Assembly: GCA_947069175.1 (NCBI GenBank)
Contig: CAMTDV010000013.1
Span: forward strand, 29,949,857-30,013,856
Origin: Scalesia atractyloides
Taxonomy: Eukaryota > Streptophyta > Magnoliopsida > Asterales > Asteraceae
DNA: 64,000 bases
Direction of reading: 5' to 3'
The position numbers and the translations under genes are program-made. How positions within the stretch are numbered: position 1 is the stretch's first letter; each line of letters opens with the position of its first letter. Under the pieces are notes generated by a model. It saw nothing but the letters and a program-made list of their open reading frames with translations. It did not search any database and was not told where the DNA came from. Positions 11,185 to 22,420 of this stretch are shown here, in pieces.

Positions 11185-11189
11185 ATAAC

Positions 11190-11273
11190 CTGGAAGATCT
11201 TTACACAAAAGCATTTGACAGGGCTCGTTTTGAACATTTAGTCGAACTCAACGGGATGAAGAATCCTGAATAA
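11190..11273 (+). pseudogene. C-terminal end of Copia A pol
   Basis: A short in-frame continuation after the solo LTR contains the family's C-terminal phrase DLYTKAFDRARFEHLVE and stops at TAA 11271-11273. It proves that the solo LTR interrupted the gene rather than lying beside it. Confidence 0.82.
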
Positions 11274-12804
11274 CAATTTTTCCATAAGAATATTTTGTAA
11301 ATAATTTACTGCTTTTCAAAAATCAAAAACATAAAAAAATAGAAAATAAAAAATGAGTTTTCACTGGGTGAAAAAGAAGAAAATGATAGTACATCAGCAA
11401 GTTAGACTGTCACACTGTAATTAAACTTAAAATTGCTTAAGTGTGATAGCAGCTTCATCATATGATGTACCAGTAGGAAAAAAGCATGAAATAATCAACT
11501 TACCTTTGTGATACAAATATAATAAACTGTGTATGAGTGGGTAACATATCAGTGGCGTATGGTTTTATAACCTTAAATCTTGCATTGATAGATTGCCAAA
11601 AATTGAGGTTTTAGATCTTTATAATGTTATTTCATCCGGGGTATCAAGGTTGTCCTTCTGCTGCATCCAAATATATGCTGAGCTAGGCACAACCAGGATA
11701 TCTTATAAGAGCAAAAATGCCAAATCCCAAAGATTGAAGAAGCTCTCCTTGAGAGTCATTCAAATGTGCAAATTGCATTATTCGTACCAAAATTTGGTAT
11801 TTGCCCTAACCCTCATTGGATATTGGTCTCTTTGTTGTACGAAATTACTGACATGATCACCAATTATCTAACGTTGTAAATCAAAAAGGATGAATTTCGG
11901 TATACTCACCTACTACGATGAATTTTTGTGCATACCTTGATCGCGAGGGTATGTCCTGAAGTGGGACACACTAGTTTATCAGTATAACGTATCTAAATTT
12001 ATCACTAGGTAATGGTACTGAAATGTTCATGTATTTTGTTTAAGTGGATAAACAATACTGGTAATCTCTTGAACTGCTTTTCATGAATATTGCATACTGA
12101 ATTATCCGTTAGTGTGCAAACAGTTTGATGTTGCTGTATGATCTTCTTAACGGTGATACTCACAAAAATAGAGTGTTTATTATTTGTTCTTTATTTGCTT
12201 TCAGAAAATATAAAAAATCCAAAAAGATTTCATTTTCTTGTAAATTCTTAATGTACAGGATATTGGTTGTTCATGGAGGAGTTGTTACCGATAGGGGGAG
12301 ACAGTGTTAGAAGATGAGATCAAATTTTTTAAGATCTTGCAGGTTCATGGTGTTTAAAAGTTTGAAGTATGTGGTTTGAGTTAAGAAGTGTTTAATCTGT
12401 GATACAGTTCTACTGTCTCTTGAATAGTAATAATTTGTTTAACTTGTGTTAAAAAATTCTTATGGTTTCTCGAAATGTTTGTTTTATAGTATACAGATTG
12501 TAGCAGTGTGTTGCTGAGACGTTTGGTGAAGAGGAGTTTGCTTGGATGCATGGTAGAACCTCCTTTCTAAATTGCAGACAAAGTTGAAGAGTTTTAAGAT
12601 TGCTATGCAAGTACTAAACAGGAGTTTGCTCTAACGTAACAATTTAGAGATTTGGTGATTGGATACATCAGCTTAGGGGGTCTGTTGCTGACAGAAGCTG
12701 TTAAAGCTGAAGCTATCCAAAGACCGACATTGTTTGAAGAAGTTAAAGATTGCAAGAAGACTGAAGACTAAGTTATTTTATGAAGCTATTGTCAAGGGGG
12801 AGTT
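11274..12804 (+). other. Long 3' untranslated region and polypurine tract of Copia A
   Basis: About 1.5 kb without a convincing gene. Small ORFs (for example 11593-11856) show no recognised motif. A first purine run, ATAGGGGGAGA, lies at 12291-12301. The functional-looking tract AAGGGGGAG is at 12794-12802, directly before the 3' LTR. The length is unusual for a Copia element, and the region could hide an old insertion. Confidence 0.6.
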
Positions 12805-13232
12805 TGTTGGTGCATAGTTGTGACAACAGCTTAGATTTGGTCTTTGGATATCTTGTAATTAGTAAAATGATAAAAGGTTAGCGGGTTTAGTTTTGTAATA
12901 GTTAATTAGAAGAAATTGGGCTGAACTAGACACTAAACGAAACATGGTAGGCGAATTGGGCTTTAAACCCATTAGCAGTCCATGTAGGAAACCCTAGCCT
13001 AGTTGCATAACCTATCTCTATATAAAGGGAGGTTTGCATTAGGGTTTAGGTAGCTCAGTTGCTGGTGTTGCTGGTTTAGAGGAAGAGAGTCTTGAATTGA
13101 TTGTAAACAATTTGTTTTAGATAATCAATAGAAGACAGTTTGAAGTAACTTGTTCATGTTCGTGTTCTTGTTTCCGCACTCTAGATTAGATGGACGATTC
13201 TGTGAAAATCCATAAGGACTAGGGGACCTATA
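12805..13232 (+). repeat. 3' LTR of Copia A
   Basis: It starts TGTTGGTGCAT and matches the 5' LTR. Its end reads CCTATA where the 5' copy has CCTACA, so the terminal CA is mutated. A gap relative to the 5' copy lies near 13175. Confidence 0.9.
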
Positions 13233-14949
13233 TATATGCAAGGGATTCATACTTTGAATATTCAAATACTCAGTTTTACGTGCGGTTACAGTTATATATC
13301 ATTCATGCATGCTTGAAATACTTAAAATCCAGCTAAAAAACGTGGAACCAACCTCGAATGACCCCTTCGTATCGAATTTGAAACTACCTCGCACGAAGTG
13401 GCACACTTCGCACGAAGCGGAGTTGGCAGATGTTTCCCTATAAATACAGACGCACTTCATCATATCCAACCTTCCGTTCACACTCGCTCTACACTCCTGA
13501 ATTTTTTGATTCTCGATAGAATCATCTCCTTCTAAGTGAGTCTAACTCACTAACACTTTTAACTTATCTTCTTCTCTGTAACAAGTGTTGTAAGTGACCT
13601 AATTTATCATCCTTATAGGATTGGATTACTGTTCTAGCTAGTGAGAATGTTGGGAGCTTTGGCTACCCGAATTAAGTTCCACACCTCACTTGAAAGTCTT
13701 TACTTTCTGTTAATTCATGACCAACCGGGTTGTATTAACCTTATGTTTGGTGAATCGTATAAAGAGATTTAACATCTCCATGCTTGAATTCTATGACAAA
13801 CGTGACTAAGCTATACATAAACTATACTTATTTTTCGTTTTTTCTTAATAACTAGTATGGATGTAACATTAATCACATTCTGATCTAGTGTTATGGCCAG
13901 GACCATTCTGCCTCGTTATCACAATCCTCGTTTGCAGAAATCAGATTCGAAATGGGTACAGAATGGGCTAATACATTTCAAGACTGTCACCACGCACGAG
14001 GTGAACTGTCAACTTGTACGAGGTACAGGTCAACTCGTACTCGGTACAAGTCAACTCGTACGAGTTGCAAGTCTACTCGCACAAGGTGGTTAGTCCACTT
14101 CGTACGAAGTGGTATTTTTTCGTTTTCGTTCCGTACTTTCTATCTCAGAATCTAGACCAATCATCCCACTAATACTCAGTTCTAATTCTTGTAGGGTAAT
14201 TCCATGTTGCATCACTTGATCACTCGTCCATCCACGAACTTACTAAAGAAGCTTGCAAAATTATGAGCATACTCGATCCCATTTTACGCTTTATCACCTT
14301 TGGGTGCAATACCTGTACATTATGCTAAATTACACAAACATGCTTATACTCAGTTCACGAACAATCTTTATACATGCTCTTATGCTAAATTTGAAATCAC
14401 ACATACTTATAATCAGTCATTAACTTTGATCAAGCCTCCATGTATAGCGCTACAGGAGTAACACAACGCCCGTATTCGTGAGGTCATGTTAAGTCATTCA
14501 TAACGGTCTTTTCTTTGCTATGATTAGATTATGCTTGCGATAAACTTTGGGTTGACTAATATACTTATGCATGATAGTTTAATGTATGTTATCCTCAAGA
14601 ATAGACAAGTACGCATGAAGATTTTTTAAACGTTTATACTATGCTATTATTCAAACTTGTATGCTCACCAGTACCTTTGTATTGAACTATACTTTAACAT
14701 GTATTGGAGGGTGAGGTTGATGATAACTATGGATGGAAACAAATAGGACGACTTACATATACACCTAGAATTGTAACACTAAAGTTTCCAGATGTTGTAT
14801 CTTGAAATTTCTACTATGTAATTTCCCTTTCAATGAAATGAAAATTCTGTTATATAAATAATTTCACATTTTAGCGTTATGAAGTCTCGACAATCTCTTT
14901 CGTCCCGCCCTGATTCGCCGATGTTTCCGCCATCGGTTAGGGTGTGACA
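13233..14949 (+). repeat. 5' LTR of element B, second part
   Basis: It resumes the LTR interrupted by Copia A. It has a palindrome pair (13384-13422), TATAAATA at 13439-13446, the GTGAGAATGTTGGGAG phrase, and a block of GTACGAGGT/GTACGAGTT units (13990-14112). It ends GGGTGTGACA at 14949, 3 bp before the primer site. Confidence 0.8.
13439..13446 (+). promoter_or_regulatory. Candidate TATA box in the LTR of B
   Basis: TATAAATA occupies the position of the TATA run of LTR-1 (705-715), about 17 bp downstream of the CGCACGAAG palindromes in this copy. Confidence 0.5.
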
Positions 14950-14952
14950 GAT

Positions 14953-14964
14953 TGGTATCAGAGC
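14953..14964 (+). other. Primer binding site of element B (initiator tRNA-Met)
   Basis: TGGTATCAGAGC matches the complement of the plant initiator tRNA-Met 3' end, 3 bp after the LTR terminus TGTGACA. The match ends after 12 bases. Confidence 0.85.
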
Positions 14965-16088
14965 AATAACTATAGGGAATTAGGTAAAACTGACATGTTT
15001 GACCTAGTCTATAGTCTAAGCACCAAATTCAGACCATTCTGTGCGAAGTAGACACTTCATACGAAGTGAAACCAGCTTCGCACGAAGAGGGCAAATTAGC
15101 CTCTTGTGAAGTGGAGTCATTCACTTCGTGCGAATGGAGTTTGTTCACTTCGTGCGAAGTTGAAAGCTACTTCGTGCGAGGTGGACTGTTTGGTCCGTTT
15201 AAAACACTTAAATTCTTCCTATCTTGCTTCTTATCTGCTCTTTTGTCTTAATTATTACATGCCTTTCCTTAGGCTACCATAAATACACACTTGAAGACGT
15301 GAAGACTCAAACTTACAATAGAGACGACCTCGCCAAAATAAGGGTGAAACCCGCAATTTGGTGAACACTCTTAATCCGTGAATCCTGATTTTTATGAAAT
15401 TTTGCCCTCAAGTTAGGAGTGATATCCTTATCTTGATGGAAATTTCCGTTTCATACTCTAGTGGACCCTTATCAACGATTCGGAACATGCCCCTCATTTG
15501 GTAAGTACCAACCACATTTAAGGAACAAATTATCAAGTTAGGAGTGATATCCACATCTTGATAACTAGCTCACCTCGACAAGAAGTTTCGAATTTTTATC
15601 AATTAGGGACATGTAGTAACTAGAAGGGTAAAATGCCGTTAGCCACTCCTCGGTGAGAAAATTTTTACCTATTTGGCCAAAACATGTCTCCCCAATTTGA
15701 AAGGATTTACGATTCACCTTGGAATAGTCGAAGTTTCTAAACCCGAAACACTCCCATGTTTTACCAAGCTTCTCCTTTTGTGTGAATCAAGTTCTATGTG
15801 TTTTACTTTGTTACGTTGATCATTTCAATCTAAAACAACACTGATAATCGCGAACCAACTAAATTTACCCTACTTATGCATTTCACTTCTTTATACTGAT
15901 CATACCTTATGAAACATGTTATGCTTGTACTTTATATGTGATGCTTATGTGCTACATTAATTACGCATGCAAATTATGTCAAAACTTGTGAGATACGTGA
16001 AACACTTACACTCATTCATGCTATCTAAACGTTATTTTAAAATTATTATGATCAAATCTCATCCTTTCCCTCTATCACAACTCTTTAG
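14965..16088 (+). other. Leader of element B with a palindrome cluster
   Basis: Untranslated leader. Bases 15035-15182 hold at least five CTTCGTGCGAAGT-type palindromes, the same motif as in the LTRs of this family. Further on, a phrase AGTTAGGAGTGATATCC occurs twice (15411-15430 and 15537-15553). The remainder shows nothing recognisable. Confidence 0.6.
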
Positions 16089-16954
16089 ATGTCTTCTGAC
16101 GGTGAAAACTCCGACTCCAAGAAGGTCGCTAGCAACACCAGCGACTCCATGACCAAGAAAGAGATGATGAAATTTATGGCTAAGCAGATGACCAAGATAC
16201 TCCCCGACATCATCCACCATATCCAACCTACTTCCACCTCGACTAACACGAAAACATCGATGACACGACTAAGTCTAAGGACGAAAAGTCTAACCTTCCT
16301 TCACTTTTAAGCACTTCAACTCCTGTAGTCCATCACCTTTTACAGGCGATGACGGGGCAACAAAGATGCTCCAACGGTTCGACACCATGGAGGTCACCTT
16401 TCGCCAAAGTGGTTGTCCCGAGACCAACGTACCGTTAGTGCTACTGGCATATCCGATCGAGAGCTCTTGATTGGTGGACGTCAAAACGCAATACATGGCA
16501 ATGACGTGGCCTACTCACTAAGTTGGTCCTAACTCCAGAAACTCATGAGAGATGACTTTTGCCCTCCCCACAAAACCCAACAACTCGAAAACGAGTTTTA
16601 GAACTTAAGTAAGTAGGAAGTGACAATGCTGGGTTGACGACATGGTTCAAACAACTCAGCATCATTTCCCCTGGTCATGTCAACACTGTCGAAAAGGCCA
16701 TTGCCAAGTACATTCGAGCCCTACCCTCTTCTTTCTCCAACTACGTTGAGTCTTCTCGACCAATGACTATCGAGGATGCTTATCTCCTCGCAGCCAAGTT
16801 TAACCAAAACCTGATGATGGAAGGAGCCTTCAAAAAGAAGGATCCGACAAAATCAGCTCACCAAGCCACTACTGAACCAAACCTTGAACCCACACCAACT
16901 AAACCACCCACTAGGAACAACAGGAATGGTAGGAAGCGGAAGGCTTCGAATTAA
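16089..16954 (+). pseudogene. gag: Element B gag (capsid region), broken
   Basis: An ATG at 16089 opens a 73-residue piece with KEMMKFMAKQMTKILPDII, which resembles the MAxQIAxQMAxxLPDIV start of gag in element E. After frameshifts, 16634-16954 carries the late capsid phrases YIRALPSSFSNYV and TIEDAYLLAAKFNQ, followed by a Lys/Arg-rich end. The central capsid motif of E (ALTWWN) survives only as a degraded trace near 16470. Gag would form the particle shell. This copy cannot. Confidence 0.78.
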
Positions 16955-17055
16955 AATTGTGCGGTTGTTACTCCGCAAAACCCTCCACATCAGCAGTTAG
17001 CCCTAACCCAAAACCTTGATCCAGCCAAGCAAGGCTACACTGGGAACCTTCCCCA

Positions 17056-17948
17056 GTGCGCAACTTGCACCTACCCCACCCTACCACCGCACCATGTCAT
17101 CTTTGCACTGTGTGCAGTAGGTTCGGACACTTCTCATCCATTGTCGTTTTAGCCAAAAGCCTTAGACAACTAGAACAAACCCCTCACCTAGAACCAAATC
17201 CAACAACTGCCAACAACGGTTGCACTTGCTACAAATGCAGCAACCCTAACCATTTCGTCAACACCTGTCCTCAACGCAGCACCAACCAGACACCACAACA
17301 ACAGCAACAAGCTCGTGTGGCAGAGCTTTCGTCATCACTGCAGCCCAGGTGCAGAATGCCAACGATGTCACTAATGGTACATTTCTCATTAACAATGCCT
17401 ATGCTTCATGTTTATTTGATACTGACACGGATAAAAGTTTTGTATCCGTTGAATTCGAACCTTTGCTTAAGTGTAGACATTCTAAGTGGCTCAAATCATT
17501 CGCAGTCGAATTCGCTAACGGTAAATTTGTCAACGTTGACTCCGTTCTTTCTAATTACTTCCTCAACCTCAACGGCCACAAGTTGTCAATCGATCTTATA
17601 CTTATGCAAATGGGTAGCTTCTACATCATAGTATGCATGGATTGATTAGCGAGTTGGAAGTTGTTTTTCTGAAAAGTTCAATGGTCTCCCTCTCCCTAAC
17701 AGTGATTCCTTACACGTCTATGGCGAGAAACCTTCTAAAGGTCTCAAACTTATGTGGTGTACCCAAGCGAACAAATAGTTATACATGGAATACTTTGCCT
17801 TTCTTGCCCACATCATGGAAAAGAAGGATAAAGGCCAAAGCATAAATGATTTCCTATCGTGCGTGATTTTCCGGATGTTTTTCCAAAGAATCTACCTGGT
17901 CCTCCTCCTCCTCATTCTGTTGACTTTCGTATCTATCTTATTCTTGGC
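17056..17948 (+). pseudogene. Element B nucleocapsid knuckle, protease and RT linker
   Basis: A CYKC-H-C zinc knuckle lies at 17227-17268. The protease follows in another frame (17349-17645): VTNGTFLINNAYAS, then FDTDTDKSFVS where E has FDTGADKSFVS. The catalytic D-T-G is therefore D-T-D, a change expected to abolish the enzyme. After a stop at 17643, a linker resembling the family phrase DFPDVFPKNLPG (17860 onward) runs to the insertion of element C at 17948. Confidence 0.82.
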
Positions 17949-17953
17949 ACTAC

Positions 17954-19134
17954 TGATGGATGGTCCATAGGAAAACCCTCAAGTGCTATAAAAGGATTAA
18001 TATTCCCACTTAATTTGGTTAATTATTGGAATATGATAACTACGGTTTAATGGCTTTGCAGGTTCAAAAGAGCATAAATAAGTGGTTTAATGTGCTTTAA
18101 AGGGAGCTCGTACATGGCAAAGTGAAGATGGAGAAAGAGAGAATTGATAAGAGACAAGAGGAAGGAAAATAGGATCCACCGTAGGCTACGGTAGGCGTCG
18201 TAGCTTAAGGTGATGACTGAGTCTTGTTTTTGTGTCGTAATCCAGAAGTAAGATGGCGAAAGGAAATGATATCCACCGTAGGCTAGGGCGGGCACCGTAG
18301 CTTACACTGGTGACATGCGAGAAAAACGCAACTGCCTATTAAAGTCCTTTTTCAAGTGTCTTTTGGGATATCTGATGATCGGAGATGTTTCTAAGCAGTT
18401 CTACGGTGAATTGAGGGTATTCCTCTTGGTTCAAGGCAATTTCTAAACATTTGGTTTGTGTTTTTTATTCTTATGAACATGGAATTTGATGGTATGATGA
18501 TTCACTGGACCATGAGTGGCTAAACTCATTGTGATCATCCTAGGTTGAAGGTTTGTCTAAGACATTTGTGTATTTATCTGTATTTCAAGAATAATAGACC
18601 TACAACGTTTGTTGTTTATTATGGCATGTGAATGTTTGTTTATAAGTTGTTAATTGATGTTTTGATCTTAGTCTAAATCATACGTTCTTGGTGTCGTTGA
18701 CAATCGAGATATCAGAAGGGATTAGGGTTGGATATGGTTAATTGGTCATCGGGTAACAACCTCACATTTTTGGAATCCGAGTACTTAGTTCCCTTTCATC
18801 ATGAACAAATAATCATACATAAATCATGTATATGTGATTCTTTCTAGTTGGATTTAAACACAAATATCAATTGAAATTGGAAACCTAGGATGGTCACTTT
18901 CTCCTAATTTGTATTAATAACCAATCTTTAACTTGCAACTTATTTAGTTAATCTTATTTTAAACCAACAATCAAAATCTTGATTTCACTTTTCTTGCATT
19001 TTAGATAATTTAGTCATTTTAGCTAAATCTTTAGATAACACATATTCCACGAACTCCCTGTGTTCGAAACCCACTTACCGCTAACTATTAGTAGTATTTG
19101 GATTAAATTTGCTTGAGACAACGTCCTTACATCA
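17954..19134 (+). repeat. 5' LTR of element C
   Basis: It matches 48529-49748. Near 18170-18310 it holds hairpin-forming phrases of the type CCACCGTAGGCTACGGTAGG and CACCGTAGCTTAC. These recur in the 3' LTR and in the region after pol. Confidence 0.9.
18173..18310. repeat. CCACCGTAG-type inverted repeats in the C LTR
   Basis: Two blocks (18177-18213 and 18271-18310) read as near-palindromes with arms CCACCGTA and TACGGTGG-like. The same pair of blocks lies at 48755-48890 in the 3' LTR, and related copies lie at 25729-25858. Confidence 0.75.
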
Positions 19135-19139
19135 TATTT

Positions 19140-19156
19140 TGGCGCTGTTGCCGGGG
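19140..19156 (+). other. Primer binding site of element C (tRNA-Asp type)
   Basis: TGGCGCTGTTGCCGGGG lies 5 bp after the LTR end. It differs by one base from TGGCGCCGTTGCCGGGG, the complement of the 3' end of plant tRNA-Asp(GTC), the primer commonly used by Athila elements. Confidence 0.85.
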
Positions 19157-19247
19157 CGTAGTGCGCAACGTGTGTTATCATTGATAGTTTAGTTTGTTAT
19201 TTTTCGGTTTACACTGGTTGTGTTAGTGTGCAGGTATTTACAGGTGT

Positions 19248-21371
19248 ATGCATACCAAAGGCTCTCACAAGCTATCACCATTGGCATCTGATCCGGAGAT
19301 TGAACAAACTTTGCGAAGAAACAAGTTTTGCTATGAGAAAATAAAATCAGTGGTTCACCAACAACGCCTACAACACCAGTGACACCGGTTAACACAATGG
19401 ATCCACTACCTCCCACTACGCGTCAAACAACACCATCCACACCTTCACCAATTTCTACTACCCATCCTACTTCAACACATGAAGTCAACGCAACCAATAC
19501 CACATCATCCGCAACTACCCAAACTAGACCCGTTCTCACTTTTAACCCCACATTAATGGTTCCACCCTTTTCATCCTTTTTCCTGACTTTCGGTCAATCA
19601 TCTTCCACTCAACAACCACCACCAACTCAATTCCCACCAAGTTCAACCATTGTTCATACTACATCTACATTTCAACCACAAAACCAACCGGGTGTTCATT
19701 ATCTATGTTCTCAGTTTGTGTAATCTTCGGGTGTTGGAGGAGATGGATTTGATGACTGGTATGAGGAAGAATTTGGAGGATATGAAGAAGAGGGGTATTA
19801 TTACGGAGGGATGGAGGTAATTTGGGACCTCAAGGAGGAATGGCCTACCAACAAAGACAACAAGTGGAACAAATTCAAGAAGGGGTTAGGCAACCAACAG
19901 GGTACAACAGATTTGTTCGCAAGGGCCACAGTTTCAACGGCGAATGCCTCTACAACAAGTTCAACCTCAATATCAACAACCTCAATTTCAAAGGCTGATG
20001 CAGCAACCACAAATGCAACAACCTCAATACCAACAACACTTTGCACCTCAAAGGCCGATGCAAGGTCAAGTGGTCGATCGAGAGTACCATTGGGTGCTCC
20101 ACGAAGACATCACCGAGTGGTGGTGAGGGGGATTGAAGCTCATTTTTGACCCATTATCACTAATAACCTTTCTTCGTGGTGATTCCTCATCACCCAGATG
20201 GAAGAACATTTGAGCTTAGAACAACCGCACTCCAAAGTTTGCCGAATACAAGGGGTTAGCAATGGAGGAATCGTACTTCCATTTAGAGACATACGATTCT
20301 ATTTGCAGCACCATTGGAGGGCAAGGTTTTTCTTCGGATGATGTCAAGTTGGTACTCTTCCAATTTTCTTTGGAAGACAAGGCTAAAAGATTGTTTCATA
20401 CTTTGCCATCCACGTCAATATACACATGGGCCGACATGCAACAAAGGTTTTTGGAAGTTTTTCACGGCCAAAAGACTAATGAGGCTAGGCGGAGTTTGAG
20501 AAGTTTTCAACAAGAACCGGGTGATATGTTTCATGAAGCATTCGAGGGGTTTAATATGATGTTGAAAAATTGTCCTCATCATGGCATTGTACTTTGGGAG
20601 TTGTTGAATGCCTTTCGTGAGGGGTTTAGTTTGGAGAATGGTCGTGACTCATCTCGATCACAAATGGTACGTTTGGTACACATTTTCATCAAGACGATTG
20701 GGGATTTTTGGAGAAATGGCGGTCACATCCAAGAGAAAAACGCAATCTTCAAGAAGGGTAAGGCACGTCATTACAAGACCTCAAGTTCATGTGGTAGATG
20801 ATGTGGGGGTGCAAACAACTAATCAAGTGTATGACGTTTGCACAAATTGCAATGAATTGGGTAATTCGGCGGATGTGTGTTTGGTAGGTGTGGTCGAAGG
20901 TCAAGTAGAAGAGGTGAATGCTATTCAAGGGGTAGTCGTAGTTTTAACATACACACGAACACATACCACCCCGAGTTAAGGAACCATCCCAATTTTCGTT
21001 ATGGGAACCCGGCGAACCAAGCCAACCCAAATTTCCAAGGAGCTCAAGGAAACTTCATTCCACGCCAACAATACAATCAAGGTAATTTTAGAGGCAGGAA
21101 TAGTCAAGGCTACCAAGGGAAATTTCAACAATCGGGTGGTCAAAGTGGTAGCACAGGTCAAACTTCATCAAATGGGAATGAAGTTATGGATATGCTCCAG
21201 ATGATACAACAAGATATGCAAAGGAGAAATCAACTTGATGAAGTTTGGATGCAAAAGGATGAGGTCCGTGAGAAGAGCATTCAGACATTGACCACTCAAA
21301 TGGGTCAACTTGCAACCAAGGTGGCGGAGTTGAAAAAAGGTAAAGGTCAACTTCCTAGGACACTAAGGTAA
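19248..21371 (+). pseudogene. gag: Element C gag, broken (Athila type)
   Basis: It opens with an ATG at 19248 and the Athila-like phrase DPEIEQTLRRNK. A Thr/Pro-rich segment (19379-19723) and a Gln-rich segment follow. The capsid core (20262-20801) contains MQQRFLEVF, EARRSLRSFQQEPGD and KNCPHHGIVLWELLNAF. A zinc-knuckle-like CTNC-N-C at 20837-20878 has Asn where His is expected. The C-terminal part (20877-21371) is Asn/Gln/Gly-rich, then helical (LTTQMGQLATKVAEL). At least four frame changes and an in-frame TAA at 19721 break it. Confidence 0.82.
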
Positions 21372-21937
21372 ATCCTTCTCATAGTTCTTCACGTAATATT
21401 CCTATTAACCATGTTAGTGTCCTAAGAAGTGGAAAAGAATTTAAGGCAAACTTGTCATCGGGTTTGGTTGATAGGATGGTTCAAGATATTACGGGAAATG
21501 AAAGTGATGAGGATGAAGTCTCACCTTCAGTTGTATCTAAGGACCCTAACGTTGAAAAGGTAATTCAAAAACCGGGGTTGGGTGAAAGTTTAAAAGACAG
21601 AAATGAGGAAGGGGGACCAAGTCAAGTCCCATTTCCATCGGCTTTAGTTGACCCGGGTAGGAAAAATTTTATTTCGACAAGGGGTCCTCCAAAAGAGGAA
21701 TTGTGGGATGTTTTCAAGCAAGTCAAAGTAAACCTCCCGTTACTCGACGCAATTAAACAAGTACCCACTAAGCAAAATTTTTAAGAGAATTATGGACACA
21801 AAAGAGGCAACAAAAGAAAAAACTGCCTACGTGGATTGACTTGACCGGACAAGTAAGGCGGTGCTTAAAGGGGATCTTCCTCCCAAACTCCAAGATCTGG
21901 GAACGCCACTAGTAAATATCAAGTTGGATATTTTCAA

Positions 21938-22405
21938 ATGTCAAATGCGTTGTTAGATCTTGGAGTCGGCGTAAGTATTTTACCGGGGGGCTTGTACAAC
22001 CAATATGATTTTGGTCCATTAGCACAGGTTGAGACAACGGTGGTTCTAGCTGATTTGTCTCATAAGCTATCCCGAGGGATGGTGCAAGATGTCATAGTAA
22101 AGGTTGATGAGTCTTATTATCCGGTAGAATTTTTGTTCTTAGATTACTCATCTGTGGACCCAAAACAACAACAAAATGTTATTTTGGGTCGACCATTTTT
22201 TAGCACCACTCAGGCCGTGATTGATTGTCGATTTGGTACGGTCGACATGACATTCGGCAATAGAAAAATGAGATTGAATGTTTTTACTAACACTTTTAAC
22301 TCTATTGATGTTGATGAGTGTTTTATGGTAGATTTAGTTTACGGATGCGAACCGCACGAGTATGATGAGGGTTGTGTAGATGTTTGTGTTTGCGATTTTT
22401 CTTAG
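21938..22405 (+). pseudogene. Element C aspartic protease
   Basis: A 155-residue open piece with ALLDLGVGVSILPG, the Athila-style active site (D-L-G), then VVLADLSHKLSRG, NVILGRPFFSTTQAVID (the second conserved block) and VDMTFGNRKMRLNVF. The domain is complete in one frame but is not joined to an intact gag. It would process the polyprotein. The upstream region 21790-21937 is out of frame. Confidence 0.8.
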
Positions 22406-22420
22406 CAAGTATACGCGTGT

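Larger units (their letters stand above)
2383..13232 (+). mobile_element. Copia element A (Ty1/Copia, plus strand), inserted in the 5' LTR of B
   Basis: Short LTRs of 452 and 428 bp flank a Met-type primer site, a gag with two zinc knuckles, protease, integrase, RT and RNase H in Copia order (integrase before RT), a long 3' leader and a polypurine tract. The flanking duplication is imperfect: AATAT at 2378-2382 against TATAT at 13233-13237. The coding region has many frameshifts and stops and is split near its 3' end by a solo LTR. It is non-functional as it stands. Confidence 0.9.

Noticed and set aside
11593..11856. Possible host gene in the 3' region of Copia A
   Set aside because: A single 87-residue frame with no motif, no splice signals and no codon pattern, within element boundaries defined by the LTRs.
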